DNA of 64,000 nt. Source: Nostoc sp. XA010 (GTDB taxonomy: Bacteria; Cyanobacteriota; Cyanobacteriia; Cyanobacteriales; Nostocaceae). The position numbers and the translations under genes are program-made. Each line of letters begins with the position of its first letter. Within the stretch, counting starts at the first letter, position 1. A model generated the notes under the pieces. It was given only the letters and a program-made list of their open reading frames with translations, was not told the origin of the DNA and ran no database searches. The stretch is taken from assembly GCF_020829625.1 (NCBI RefSeq), contig NZ_JAIVFX010000013.1, forward strand, positions 62,001-126,000. Direction: 5' to 3'. Below are positions 7,892 to 18,600 of this stretch, piece by piece.

Positions 7892-10759
7892 ATGGAAACG
7901 CTTGCCCCTGGTGCGCGGATTGTTGCTAGAGATGCAGAGTGGCTTGTAAAATCCACTTCAAGAACACCTAATGGTTCTGTGGTAATCGAAGTTGTAGGTG
8001 TAAGTGATTTTATTAAAGGTCGCACTGCACGGTTTGTCAAAGAATTAGAACAAGACCTAGAGGTTTTAGACCCGGAAAACACTAATTTAGTACCAGATAA
8101 TACTTCTGGCTATAGGAATTCGCTACTTTTTCTCGAAGCTCATCTCCGGCAAACTGCCCCCACTGATACTAATCTTTACATTGGTCATGAAGCAGCAATG
8201 GATGTGCTGCCTTACCAATTAGACCCAACGCTCAAAGCCCTTTCGATGCCGCGACAACGTTTGTTAATTGCAGATGCTGTTGGCTTAGGGAAAACTTTGG
8301 AAGCAGGAATTTTGGTTGCCGAGTTGATGCGTCGGGGACGAGCAAAACGCATTTTGGTTGTAACAACCAAAAGTATGCTGACTCAGTTCCAGAAAGAATT
8401 TTGGGTACGTTTTACTATACCTTTGGTACGCCTTGATTCTGTCGGTATCCAACGCATTCGCTCTCGTATCCCCACAAACCATAATCCTTTCCACTATTAC
8501 GATAAAGCCATTGTCTCTGTTGATACCCTCAAACAAGACCGGGAGTATCGTACTTACATCGAGCAAGCTGAATGGGATGTAATAGTCATTGATGAGGCAC
8601 ACAACGTTGCTCGTCGGGGACGTGGTAGCAGTGCTTCATTGCGTTCTAAGTTGGCTGACCGATTAGCAAGCCGTTCCGATAGTTTAATTATGCTATCAGC
8701 CACACCCCATGATGGGCGCGCGGAAAGCTTTGCTAGCTTGATGAATATGCTCGACCCAACAGCGATCGCTAACGAGTCGAACTACACTAAGGAAGATATT
8801 CGAGATTTGTACGTCCGGCGGTTTAAGAAAGATGTTATTGGGCAACTTCTCAAAAAATTCCCTGAACGTCAGGTTTTAGCACTCGAAACTAATGCTTCTG
8901 TAGAAGAAGAGGAAGCATTTGAAATTCTTAATAACTTAAAGCTGGCTGGGATTGACGCGAAAGCTTCCACAGGTAAGTTGTTTAAAACTACTTTGTTAAA
9001 AGCGATGCTGTCCAGCCCGATGGCTTGTTTGGAGACAGTACGTAATCGCATCAAGCGAGTAAAAAATACTGATGATCAGCATTTAAATACTGATGTTGCC
9101 GAGTTAAAGGCTTTAGAATCAGCTTTGGAACCTATTAATGATAGAACTTTTTCAAAGTATCAAAAATTATTACAACTAATCAGTACAACCGAAGCTGGGG
9201 GGTTTGCTTGGAAGGGTACAGACCCAAAAGACCGAATTGTAATCTTTACCGAGCGTTTAGAGACGATGCGGTTTCTTAGGGAGAGTTTAAAGCGCGACTT
9301 AAAGCTGAAAGAAGAAGCGATTGCTACCCTTGATGGTGGAATGCCAGATGTTGAGTTGATGGATGTTATCGAAGAATTTGGTAATGAAAAATCTTCGCTG
9401 CGGTTGGTGGTTGCTACGGATGTGGCATCGGAAGGGATTAATTTACATTATTTTTCGCACCGTCTCATACATTTTGATATTCCTTGGTCTTTAATGGCTT
9501 TGCAGCAGCGTAATGGACGGGTTGACCGTTACGGACAAGAGCAACAACCGCAAATTCGTTATCTTTTGACTCGCTCGAATAACAAAAAAGTTGATGAAGC
9601 AGAGCGCATTGTTAGCGTTTTAGTTAGGAAAGACGAGCAAGCAATTAAAAATATTGGCGACCCTTCTGTTTTTATGGGGGTGTTTGATGTCGATAAAGAG
9701 GTGGAAGTGACATCAGCCGCCATAGAAGCAATTGAGCAGGGGGAAACAGCAGAAAGCTTTGATGCACGGCTACAACCGGATGAGAAGAGCGAGGATGAGG
9801 ATAACTGGTTTGCCAATGTGTTTGGGGATGAGCCAGAAGTGAGTGAAGAACCCCAAGCACAAGCCGCTATGCAGAAAATGCCAAGTTTATTTCCCGATGA
9901 CTATCATTACACGTTAGAGGCATTGAAGGCAGTTAATGAGGAAAATCCTTTGCAGTTGCGTAGTTTTGAGGAAGAGTTGTTAATCGAGTTAACAATGCCT
10001 AACGAGCTGCGATCGCGTTTTGAGCGTTTACCAAGAGAAATTCAACCTGCATCGAATCAGGCATTGCGTTTGTCTGGCGATCGCAACAAAGTGATGCACG
10101 AATTAGAGGAATCACGAAAATCTGAGGAACGCTGGCCCTCTATTCAGTATCTTTGGGAACTGCATCCTATAGTTGATTGGTTAAACGACCGTGGTATAAC
10201 GCTTTTCGGCAGGCATCAAGCCCCCGTTATTGTTTTACCCCAACTACTGGCAAATGAGGTTGTATTTGTTATGTTAGGTATAATTCCTAACCGTCGTGGG
10301 CAACCTCTAGTCAACAAGTGGGTAAGTGTAGTGTTTCAAAATCAAAAAGTTAAGCATATAGAAGACTTTGAGGAAACGCTGCGCCGTACCGAATTTGATC
10401 GGGAGTCAATTCCCAATCAAATGTTGCCTGTAGATGAAAAACTTTTGAATTTGCGCGGGTTGGCAGTTACCGAAGCAAAAAAGAAAATGCTGGAGGAACT
10501 GAAGAAATTTGAGCATGAAATTGACATCCAATTACAGGAACAATTAAATCGTTTAAATAAGCTCAAAGGTCAACATTATCAACAATTAACAGTGCGCTTT
10601 GCAGATGGTACTCCTTTAGTTGAACAGAAAAAATCAAAAGAAGAACGCAGGATTGAGCAAATTTTTAATGAATATTGGCATTGGGTGGAGGATAGCATGA
10701 CTACCGAACCTGCTCCATATATCAAAATTATTGCTGTGTTGCAGGGGGGTACTGTATGA
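7892..10759 (+). CDS. SNF2-family helicase (DISARM DrmD-like)
   Basis: The 955-aa SF2 translocase has Walker A ADAVGLGKTLEAG (about residues 130-142), DEAH box VIDEAHNVARRG (about 233), motif III LSATPHDGR (about 269) and the helicase C lobe with VATDVASEGINL and QQRNGRVDRYGQ (about 505-548). A long acidic, charged C-terminal part follows. In class 1 DISARM the SNF2 helicase DrmD is encoded next to an adenine methylase DrmMI, which is the arrangement here. The stop overlaps the methylase start (ATGA), so the two are translationally coupled. It likely translocates on duplex DNA as part of a defence complex. Assignment to DrmD rather than to another SNF2 subfamily is by context. Confidence 0.82.
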   Translation: METLAPGARIVARDAEWLVKSTSRTPNGSVVIEVVGVSDFIKGRTARFVKELEQDLEVLDPENTNLVPDNTSGYRNSLLFLEAHLRQTAPTDTNLYIGHEAAMDVLPYQLDPTLKALSMPRQRLLIADAVGLGKTLEAGILVAELMRRGRAKRILVVTTKSMLTQFQKEFWVRFTIPLVRLDSVGIQRIRSRIPTNHNPFHYYDKAIVSVDTLKQDREYRTYIEQAEWDVIVIDEAHNVARRGRGSSASLRSKLADRLASRSDSLIMLSATPHDGRAESFASLMNMLDPTAIANESNYTKEDIRDLYVRRFKKDVIGQLLKKFPERQVLALETNASVEEEEAFEILNNLKLAGIDAKASTGKLFKTTLLKAMLSSPMACLETVRNRIKRVKNTDDQHLNTDVAELKALESALEPINDRTFSKYQKLLQLISTTEAGGFAWKGTDPKDRIVIFTERLETMRFLRESLKRDLKLKEEAIATLDGGMPDVELMDVIEEFGNEKSSLRLVVATDVASEGINLHYFSHRLIHFDIPWSLMALQQRNGRVDRYGQEQQPQIRYLLTRSNNKKVDEAERIVSVLVRKDEQAIKNIGDPSVFMGVFDVDKEVEVTSAAIEAIEQGETAESFDARLQPDEKSEDEDNWFANVFGDEPEVSEEPQAQAAMQKMPSLFPDDYHYTLEALKAVNEENPLQLRSFEEELLIELTMPNELRSRFERLPREIQPASNQALRLSGDRNKVMHELEESRKSEERWPSIQYLWELHPIVDWLNDRGITLFGRHQAPVIVLPQLLANEVVFVMLGIIPNRRGQPLVNKWVSVVFQNQKVKHIEDFEETLRRTEFDRESIPNQMLPVDEKLLNLRGLAVTEAKKKMLEELKKFEHEIDIQLQEQLNRLNKLKGQHYQQLTVRFADGTPLVEQKKSKEERRIEQIFNEYWHWVEDSMTTEPAPYIKIIAVLQGGTV

Positions 10760-13700
10760 GCCAATTAATAGGAATTACTAACGAAAATGAGTTTTATTCC
10801 AATCACTATATTGATGCTATTCTCAAAGATGATATTAAAGGAATTGCTCAACGCTGGCGAGAAGCTGCGGCTGAAAATGAAACAAAATCTCCCCCCGAAT
10901 TATTGGGAAGTTTAGCTGCATCTTATTTTAGATCTATAAATAATTTTAGCAAAGAAAAGGAGATTGCGGAACGTCTAACTTTTCAACAGCAATGGTTTTC
11001 TGAAATTTTTGGTGTTTTAGGTTATCAGATTGAACCTACTCGGCGCATTCTTGATGAAGGGCAATTACTCCCGATACTGTGTGAAGTCAAAAAAAGTAAT
11101 GGAGTGCCGTTACTTTGGATTATAGAAGCTTTACCAGAAGGCAATGAAGTCATTGATATTTTAGATTTAAATTTAAATCAAGCACAAATTACTGAAAAAC
11201 AAAATAATCAAAATAATATAAGTGCGGAATTAGTTTCGTCTGACTTTACTATAGAAGATATTGTTTCTGATTATATTTTCGCTCAAGATGAGCCACCCCG
11301 GTGGTTATTACTTGCTAGTATTCATCAAATTATTCTCATTGACCGTTTTAAGTGGAATGCATCACGGTTATTGCGGTTTGATTTATCAGAAATTTTATCA
11401 CGCAAGGAATCGGATACAATACTTGCAACGGCGACATTACTGCATAAAGAACATACCTGTCCTAGCGAGGGTACAGCCTTACTTGATGAATTAGATGAAA
11501 ATTCTCACCGTCATGCTTTTTCTGTTTCCGATGATTTGAAATATGCCCTCAGAAAGTCAATTGAAATTTTGGGTAACGAAGCAGTTTGGTATGTACGAAA
11601 TAAGCTGAGAACCGGGGTATTTTCTGGGCAATTAGATGCAGGACAATTATCAATTGAATGTCTGCGTTATATGTACCGTTTGCTGTTTCTTTTTTACATC
11701 GAAGCACGACGGGATTTGGGTTATGCGCCGATGAATGCTGAGATTTATCGGGAAGGTTATAGTTTAGAATCCCTGCGGGAATTAGAGCAAGTAGAATTGC
11801 GGACAGAAGAAGATAAAAACGGTTATTTTATTAATGCTTCACTTACCAAACTATTTGAAATAATTTGGCAAGGGTATGTACCAAGTAATGTGGGAACTCT
11901 GTATTTACCTGAAGAGAAAATTTATGATAATACTTTTGAACTTGCACCACTAAAAAGTCATTTATTTGACCCAGAACGCACTAAGCTACTGAATCGTGTC
12001 AAGTTCCGCAATAGTGTACTGCGAGATGTAATTGAATTAATGTCCCTCTCGCGGGAGGGTAAAGGTAAGCGACGGGGACGTATTTCTTATGCACAATTGG
12101 GAATTATCCAGTTGGGTGCTGTGTATGAATCTTTACTGTGCTTCCAGGGCTTTTTTGCTGAGACTGATTTGTACGAGGTGCAGCGTGCAGCGAAAAATAG
12201 TAAAGGAGCAACTGGGGAAGATGACGAGGAGGAAGTAGAAGAGGAAACCCCCAAACTTGGAAAAAATAACTATGACGAATTGGATGTTGCTTACTTCGTC
12301 AAGTTGGAAGATTTAGAAAATTATACGACGGCGGAGCGGGTATTTAATGATGACGGTACGGCGAAAATGTGCCGCAAGGGTGACTTTATCTATCGGTTAG
12401 CAGGAAGAGATCGCCAAAATTCTGCTTCTTATTATACCCCGGAATCCTTAACGCGCTGTTTGGTTAAGTATGCGTTGAAGGAATTGCTCAAAGATAAAAC
12501 AGCTGATGATATTCTCAAGCTGAAGATTTGCGAACCGGCAATGGGTAGTGCAGCATTTTTGAACGAAGCTGTTAATCAATTAGCAGAAAAATACTTGGAG
12601 TTAAAGCAGAACGAGTTAGAAAAACGCATTCCCCATGACGAGTATTTGCAGGAAAAGCAGAAAGTCAAAATGTTTTTGGCTGACCGTAACGTGTTTGGAA
12701 TTGACTTAAACCCGGTTGCTGTGGAGTTAGCTGAGGTGTCCTTGTGGTTGAATTGTATTTACAAACCGGAAAATAGAAAAGCTTTTGTACCTTGGTTTGG
12801 AATGCAACTGCACTGCGGTAATTCGCTTATTGGTGCGCGTCGTCAGGTGTACAGTACTACGTTAATTCCGCGTGATAAGAAACAACCATATTGGTTTGAC
12901 CACGAACCCCAACGGGTTATGGTAGGGGAAAAGTTACCTGATGGGGTGGTGTTTCACTTTTTGTTGCCTGACCCAGGAATGGCGAATTATACGGATAAAG
13001 TTATCAAGTCTCTGGCAGCAAAGGAAATTGAAACTATAAATAACTGGCGTAAGGAATTTTGTAAAGCGCCCTACGACGATTTTGATGTTGACCGTTTAGT
13101 GGCATTATCTCAACGCATAGATGAACTTTGGCAACATCACACTGATGAACTGCGAGTAATACGACAACGCACTACTGACCCTTTGAGTATTTTTGATTAT
13201 GAGGAGGTTACGCATCAGAGCAGCACTTTGGAAATCAAAGATAAGATTTTAGCACAAGAGAAATTATCCGAAGGTGTGGGTAATTCTAGCTCTTATCGAC
13301 GGTTGAAATTTGTCATGGACTATTGGTGTGCTTTGTGGTTTTGGCAAATCGAAAAAGCTGATTTATTGCCGTCAAGGTATGAGTATTTTATGGAATTAGC
13401 GGTCATTTTAGGTGAGACTGAAATGACGTTTGAATCTGAACCAGAGTTACCGTTATTTCCTGATACAGCACAAAAGAATGAGGTGCAGGAGTTTGTTGAT
13501 AATTATGGGCTGGTAAATGTTGAAAAGTTAGCAGAGCGTTTTCCGAGGTTGGGGATAGTTGCGAAGATTGCGAAAGAGAAGAGATTTTTTCATTGGGAAT
13601 TGGAGTTTGCGGATGTTTTTGCAGATAATGGTGGATTTGATTTTATTTTAGGGAATCCACCTTGGATTAAGGTAGAGTGGGATCAAGGTAGGGTAATGGG

Positions 13701-15627
13701 TGATGCTGAACCTTTGTATGATTTGCGTGGTTTTTCTTCAAGTGAACTAGAAAAAATAGCAAAAGCAGGGGATATATTTGTTAAATACCCAAATTTACTT
13801 CCTATTTATTTTTCAGAGTATGAAACATCAACTGCGATTCAAGATTTTCTTAATGCAAAACAAAATTATGCTTTATTAGCTGGACAGAAAGCAAATTTAT
13901 ATAAATGTTTTATTCCTCAAAGCTGGCTATTTTCTAATCAAAAAGGTATACAAGGTTTTATACATCCAGAAGGCGTTTATGATGACCCAAATGGAGGCAT
14001 TTTTAGGGAAAAGTTATATAAATACTTAGAAGCTCATTTCCAATTTGATGAAATTAGAAGATTATTTAGTGGAACCGAAAATAGAAAACCATTTAGTATA
14101 AATATATATAAGCAAAAATGTGATGATATAAATTCTCAGTATCAATTCATTACTATTGCAAATCTTTTTTCTACTAAAACAATATATGATTGCTTTGACT
14201 CTTCTATAAATACTGCTATTCCTGGTATTAAGAATGACCAAGGTCAATGGGAGATAAAAGGGCATCCTCTAAGGATTATTCATGTTAATAATAATACTTT
14301 AATACTTTTTTCGCAATTATATGAGACAGAAGGTCATTCTGAACTACAAGCAAAACTACCAGCGATCCATTCTCAACAACTTTTAAGTGTATTAGAAAAG
14401 TTCGCGTCACAATCCATGCGTTTAAACAATTTTTCTGGAGCCTATTTTACAACACCTTCAACGTGTTGGAATGAAGTAAATGCTCAGAAAGAGGAAATAA
14501 TTAAGCGTAATACTATTTTTCCTGAAGTAGAAGAACAATGGATATTGTCAGGACCACACTTTAATGTGGCTAATCCTATTAGTAAAACCCCTCGAACCAT
14601 TTGTACTTCTAATGGATACTATGATGTTGTAGATTTAGTAAATATTTATGATAACTATTTACCGCGTACAAATTATGTTCCAACATCGGATATTGTAGAG
14701 TATCGAAGACGTATTCCTATAGTTAATTGGGTTCAAAATGGGGTAGATGAGCCTAAAAGGGTTACAGAATATTATCGTTTAGTGTTTAGAGGAATGTTAT
14801 CTCAATCAGGAGAAAGAACTTTAATTGGTGCTATTATGCCACCATCATCAACACATACTAATGCAATCAAAAGCTATGCATTTTCTGAAAATTTAAAATT
14901 ACATTTTTTATTATTTAGTTCTTTAACATTTTCATTACCTTATGATTTTTTTGTAAAAATTACAGGTAGATCAAATTTACATCAAACTTTGGATGATTTT
15001 CCAATTATTTACAAGACCCCATATGATAATTTATTAATACTCCGTGTTTTAACCCTTACTTGTATAACAACTTATTACTCTCTTTTATGGGAAGACTACT
15101 ACACAATTAAGTTCAAACAAGACACTTGGGGAAAAAACGATCCTCGGCTTAAAAATAACTTTTTTTCAAATCTCACCCCTGACTGGCAACGAAACGTCGC
15201 CCTTCGCACCGACTACGAACGCCGCCAAGCCCTAGTCGAAATCGACATACTTGCAGCAATGGCACTTGGACTTACCCTCGACGAACTTATAACAATTTAC
15301 CGCGTCCAATTCCCCGTCATGCGCCAATACGAAAAAGATACTTGGTACGACCAAAACGGACGCATTGTATTTACCATCAGCAAAGGACTTGTAGGTGTTG
15401 GCTTCCCTCGCAAAGGTAAAAAAGGCGAACAGGGATGGGAAGACATCAAAGACATGAAAACAGGTACAGTCGAACGCACAATCATCGACGACACCATGCC
15501 AGGTGGCCCCATCGAACGCACCATCATCTACCAAGCCCCCTTCGACCGTTGCGATAGAGAAGAAGACTACCACACCGCCTGGGAAGCCTTTGAAATACGC
15601 TCTGCCGAACAGGAGCTTAAATCATGA
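10756..15627 (+). CDS. N6-adenine DNA methyltransferase, large (DrmMI/PglX/Eco57I-like)
   Basis: The 1623-aa gamma-type adenine methylase has YYTPESLTR (about residue 558), SAM-binding motif I EPAMGSAAF (about 592), GIDLNPVAVELA (about 648) and catalytic motif IV NPPW (about 966). The roughly 650-residue C-terminal part probably holds target recognition. The first 450 residues show an ILCEVKK segment that could be a nuclease-like core, but a full catalytic set is not evident. The domain plan matches the large methylases of DISARM, BREX and type IIG systems. ATGA overlaps link it to both neighbours. It most likely marks host DNA so that the helicase partners act on foreign DNA. Confidence 0.82.
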   Translation: MSQLIGITNENEFYSNHYIDAILKDDIKGIAQRWREAAAENETKSPPELLGSLAASYFRSINNFSKEKEIAERLTFQQQWFSEIFGVLGYQIEPTRRILDEGQLLPILCEVKKSNGVPLLWIIEALPEGNEVIDILDLNLNQAQITEKQNNQNNISAELVSSDFTIEDIVSDYIFAQDEPPRWLLLASIHQIILIDRFKWNASRLLRFDLSEILSRKESDTILATATLLHKEHTCPSEGTALLDELDENSHRHAFSVSDDLKYALRKSIEILGNEAVWYVRNKLRTGVFSGQLDAGQLSIECLRYMYRLLFLFYIEARRDLGYAPMNAEIYREGYSLESLRELEQVELRTEEDKNGYFINASLTKLFEIIWQGYVPSNVGTLYLPEEKIYDNTFELAPLKSHLFDPERTKLLNRVKFRNSVLRDVIELMSLSREGKGKRRGRISYAQLGIIQLGAVYESLLCFQGFFAETDLYEVQRAAKNSKGATGEDDEEEVEEETPKLGKNNYDELDVAYFVKLEDLENYTTAERVFNDDGTAKMCRKGDFIYRLAGRDRQNSASYYTPESLTRCLVKYALKELLKDKTADDILKLKICEPAMGSAAFLNEAVNQLAEKYLELKQNELEKRIPHDEYLQEKQKVKMFLADRNVFGIDLNPVAVELAEVSLWLNCIYKPENRKAFVPWFGMQLHCGNSLIGARRQVYSTTLIPRDKKQPYWFDHEPQRVMVGEKLPDGVVFHFLLPDPGMANYTDKVIKSLAAKEIETINNWRKEFCKAPYDDFDVDRLVALSQRIDELWQHHTDELRVIRQRTTDPLSIFDYEEVTHQSSTLEIKDKILAQEKLSEGVGNSSSYRRLKFVMDYWCALWFWQIEKADLLPSRYEYFMELAVILGETEMTFESEPELPLFPDTAQKNEVQEFVDNYGLVNVEKLAERFPRLGIVAKIAKEKRFFHWELEFADVFADNGGFDFILGNPPWIKVEWDQGRVMGDAEPLYDLRGFSSSELEKIAKAGDIFVKYPNLLPIYFSEYETSTAIQDFLNAKQNYALLAGQKANLYKCFIPQSWLFSNQKGIQGFIHPEGVYDDPNGGIFREKLYKYLEAHFQFDEIRRLFSGTENRKPFSINIYKQKCDDINSQYQFITIANLFSTKTIYDCFDSSINTAIPGIKNDQGQWEIKGHPLRIIHVNNNTLILFSQLYETEGHSELQAKLPAIHSQQLLSVLEKFASQSMRLNNFSGAYFTTPSTCWNEVNAQKEEIIKRNTIFPEVEEQWILSGPHFNVANPISKTPRTICTSNGYYDVVDLVNIYDNYLPRTNYVPTSDIVEYRRRIPIVNWVQNGVDEPKRVTEYYRLVFRGMLSQSGERTLIGAIMPPSSTHTNAIKSYAFSENLKLHFLLFSSLTFSLPYDFFVKITGRSNLHQTLDDFPIIYKTPYDNLLILRVLTLTCITTYYSLLWEDYYTIKFKQDTWGKNDPRLKNNFFSNLTPDWQRNVALRTDYERRQALVEIDILAAMALGLTLDELITIYRVQFPVMRQYEKDTWYDQNGRIVFTISKGLVGVGFPRKGKKGEQGWEDIKDMKTGTVERTIIDDTMPGGPIERTIIYQAPFDRCDREEDYHTAWEAFEIRSAEQELKS

Positions 15628-18600
15628 TACCGTCAGTAGTCGCCTCAGAAGTTCGCGCCAGTATTGAAGATTTCCTCAAAACCGAATTTCGCCCTGCCTC
15701 CCCAGGGTTTGAAGGGCTAATGCAACGCTTCTTAGCAACACCGGAAGCTGTATTTAAAGGCCCTTACCTCTCTGTTGGTTTACCATTTCGCCCCGGTTCT
15801 ACAGGTGCAGACTATTTCCCCGATGTGCCAATGGCATTTCCCCCACACCGCCATCAGGAACAAGCCTTCGCCCGATTAAAATCACCTTACTACCAATCAA
15901 CCCTCGTCGCTACGGGAACCGGTTCGGGTAAAACAGAGTGTTTTATGTTACCCATTCTCAACCACTGCTACCAGCATGAAAGCGAACCGGGTATTAAAGC
16001 ACTGCTAATTTACCCCATGAACGCCCTCGCAACCGACCAAGCAAAGCGGTTAGCAAGTCTCATTTGGCACAACCCAAAATTAAAAGGTAAGGTAACTGCT
16101 GGGTTATTTGTGGGCGAGTCGGAACGAGATCCAAAGGCGATGATGGGTGAAGACCATATCATCACCGACAAAAATATCCTGCGCCAATGTCCCTCCGACA
16201 TCTTGCTAACTAACTATAAAATGCTGGACTATCTGCTGATTCGTCCTGGCGACCAACCATTATGGGTAGGAAATGCACCAGAAACCCTACGTTATTTAAT
16301 AGTTGACGAAATTCACACCTTTGATGGCGCACAGGGAACCGATTTAGCTTGTTTAATCCGCCGCCTCAAAGCTAGGTTGCAAACTCCCAAACGTCATTTA
16401 GCCTGTGTTGGTACTTCTGCAACCTTGGGTGGTAGCGGTAACAAAGGGGATATGTTGAATTATGCAACTACGGTTTTTGACGAACCCTTTGACGAAAATG
16501 CCCTAGTTGAAGAAGATAGACTTGCTTGCGGGGAATTTCTCTTTGATGCTTACATCAACCCCCTCCCCATTCCCGAACCCGATAAATTAGAAATTCTTAA
16601 AGCTGCTAACTACCAAACTATTGAGGAATATATTCGCGCCCAATATCAGTTATGGTTTGAGGAAGCAATTAGCGAACCATTTAATAATAACGAATGGCGG
16701 GTTGAACTTGGCGATCGCTTAAAATCTCTACCTATTGTCCACAATCTACTCAAAGTTTTAGACCAAGGAGCAATTTCCCTAACCGAACTCTGGCAGAAAC
16801 TTAGCCGGAAAATGCGCTTGCCAGATAGCGATGACCCAATTTATCAAGCGTCCTTATTTGATAGTTTAATCGCTTTGTGCGCCACTGCCCGCCGTCAATT
16901 GCACACTGCCCTTGCCCCTTGGGTTAATATTCGTTTGCAATTTTGGTTGCGAGAACTGCGCCGCATGGTGGGGACTGTAGAGCAAGAACCCCAATTAGTA
17001 TTTGCTGACGACCAAGCATCAGAAGAAAAAGGGCGTGTCCTGCCAGTGATACACTGTCGGGACTGTGGTAGTACAGGATGGGGAGGATTAAGGCAGCAAG
17101 CAACGAACCATAAAATAGCTTGTGACCTGCGGGACTTTTATAAAGCTTACTTCTCAAACGACCCATTAATTACCTATGTTTTTCCCAACCAAGATAAAAA
17201 TAACGATAGAGGTTGGTTATCTTGGCAACTTTGTACCGAATGTCTAACCCTTAACCGCACAGATGCCCATAGTTGTTATAGGTGCGCTAGCCAGGAATTT
17301 ATTCCAGTTATCGAACCAGACCAAGATACGATTGTTCGCACGATAAAAACCAAAAACGGCAATTCCCGGCGCATTTCTAACCATGATTGCCCCTTCTGTG
17401 GTAGTAAAAATGGTTTAGCAATTCTTGGTTCTCGTGCTGCAAGTTTAGCTAGTGCCGCAATTGGTACTTTGTTTTCATCAGCTTACAACGACGATCGCAA
17501 ACTAATTACTTTTTCCGACTCTGTACAAGACGCAGCACACCGTGCAGGCTTTTTTGAAACTCGCACCTTCCGCACTACCTTGAGAACCGCCCTACGCCAG
17601 CACCTTGATAATAAAGCAACAGCATGGAATTTAGCGGATATTCGGGCTGACTTTTATCAATATTGGCGGAATCAAATTGGTAACGATGGTGATTATATTG
17701 CCACCTTTATGCCCTCAGATTTGCAATGGCTACGGGAATGGGAAGAATTACAACAAGCAGGAATAGCAAAACCCAGCCTTGTTGACCTAATTAATAAACG
17801 ACTGGATTGGGAAGTAGTTGCAGAAATTGGTTTGCGGACAAATTTGGGAGCTTCGCTAGAACGCACAGATACTTGTGCAGTTTTTCTCAATAGTAATTTG
17901 CTTAACCCTGCCTGCTTAAACCTACTCGAACAACTTCGCAACGAAATCGGCGGGCTGGAAAACCTTGACCAAGACACCCTACACCGTTTTCTTTTGGGCT
18001 TAATTTCCCATCTACGGCTACAAGGCGGTATTTTGCATTCGATGGCAGAAAACTATATTGAAAGTGGCGGTCAAACCTTCCGATTGCAGCAACCATTATT
18101 TATGCCTGGTTTTGGCCCTTCCTCCCTTGCACCCGTTTATTTTGTCCAAAATGGTAGTGTTCCCCGCTTTGAAACCTTAGTCCGACCATCAGGAAAAGTA
18201 ACTTGGTGTGAAAATTGGGCTTTTAAGCTATTTTCTAGCTACACGCCATTGATTGTGGCCCAAGTAGAAAATCTCTACAACCTAGTTTTAAATCAACTGG
18301 TGGCTCATCAGATTTTTGGAGTGAGGGAAACACGTAACAATGCCAAAGTCTGGGGTATTGAACAAACAGCATTATACTTAGATACTACAGCCCATCACCT
18401 CGAATGTGACAAATGCGGTCACAGTATTACCGCTTCCCCTGAAGAATTAAGGCTATGGACGGATACACCATGTATGCGTCCCAAGTGTACCGGTAAATAT
18501 CAACCATCTGAACGAAAAACCCGCGATTTTTACCGCAATTTATATTCTAAAGGTCGAGTGTGGCGCATTTTTGCTAGAGAACACACCGGGCTATTAGAAA

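Noticed and set aside
12200..12260. Acidic run in the methylase as a domain border or frameshift
   Set aside because: The frame is open and the acidic stretch looks like a linker; no evidence of a break.
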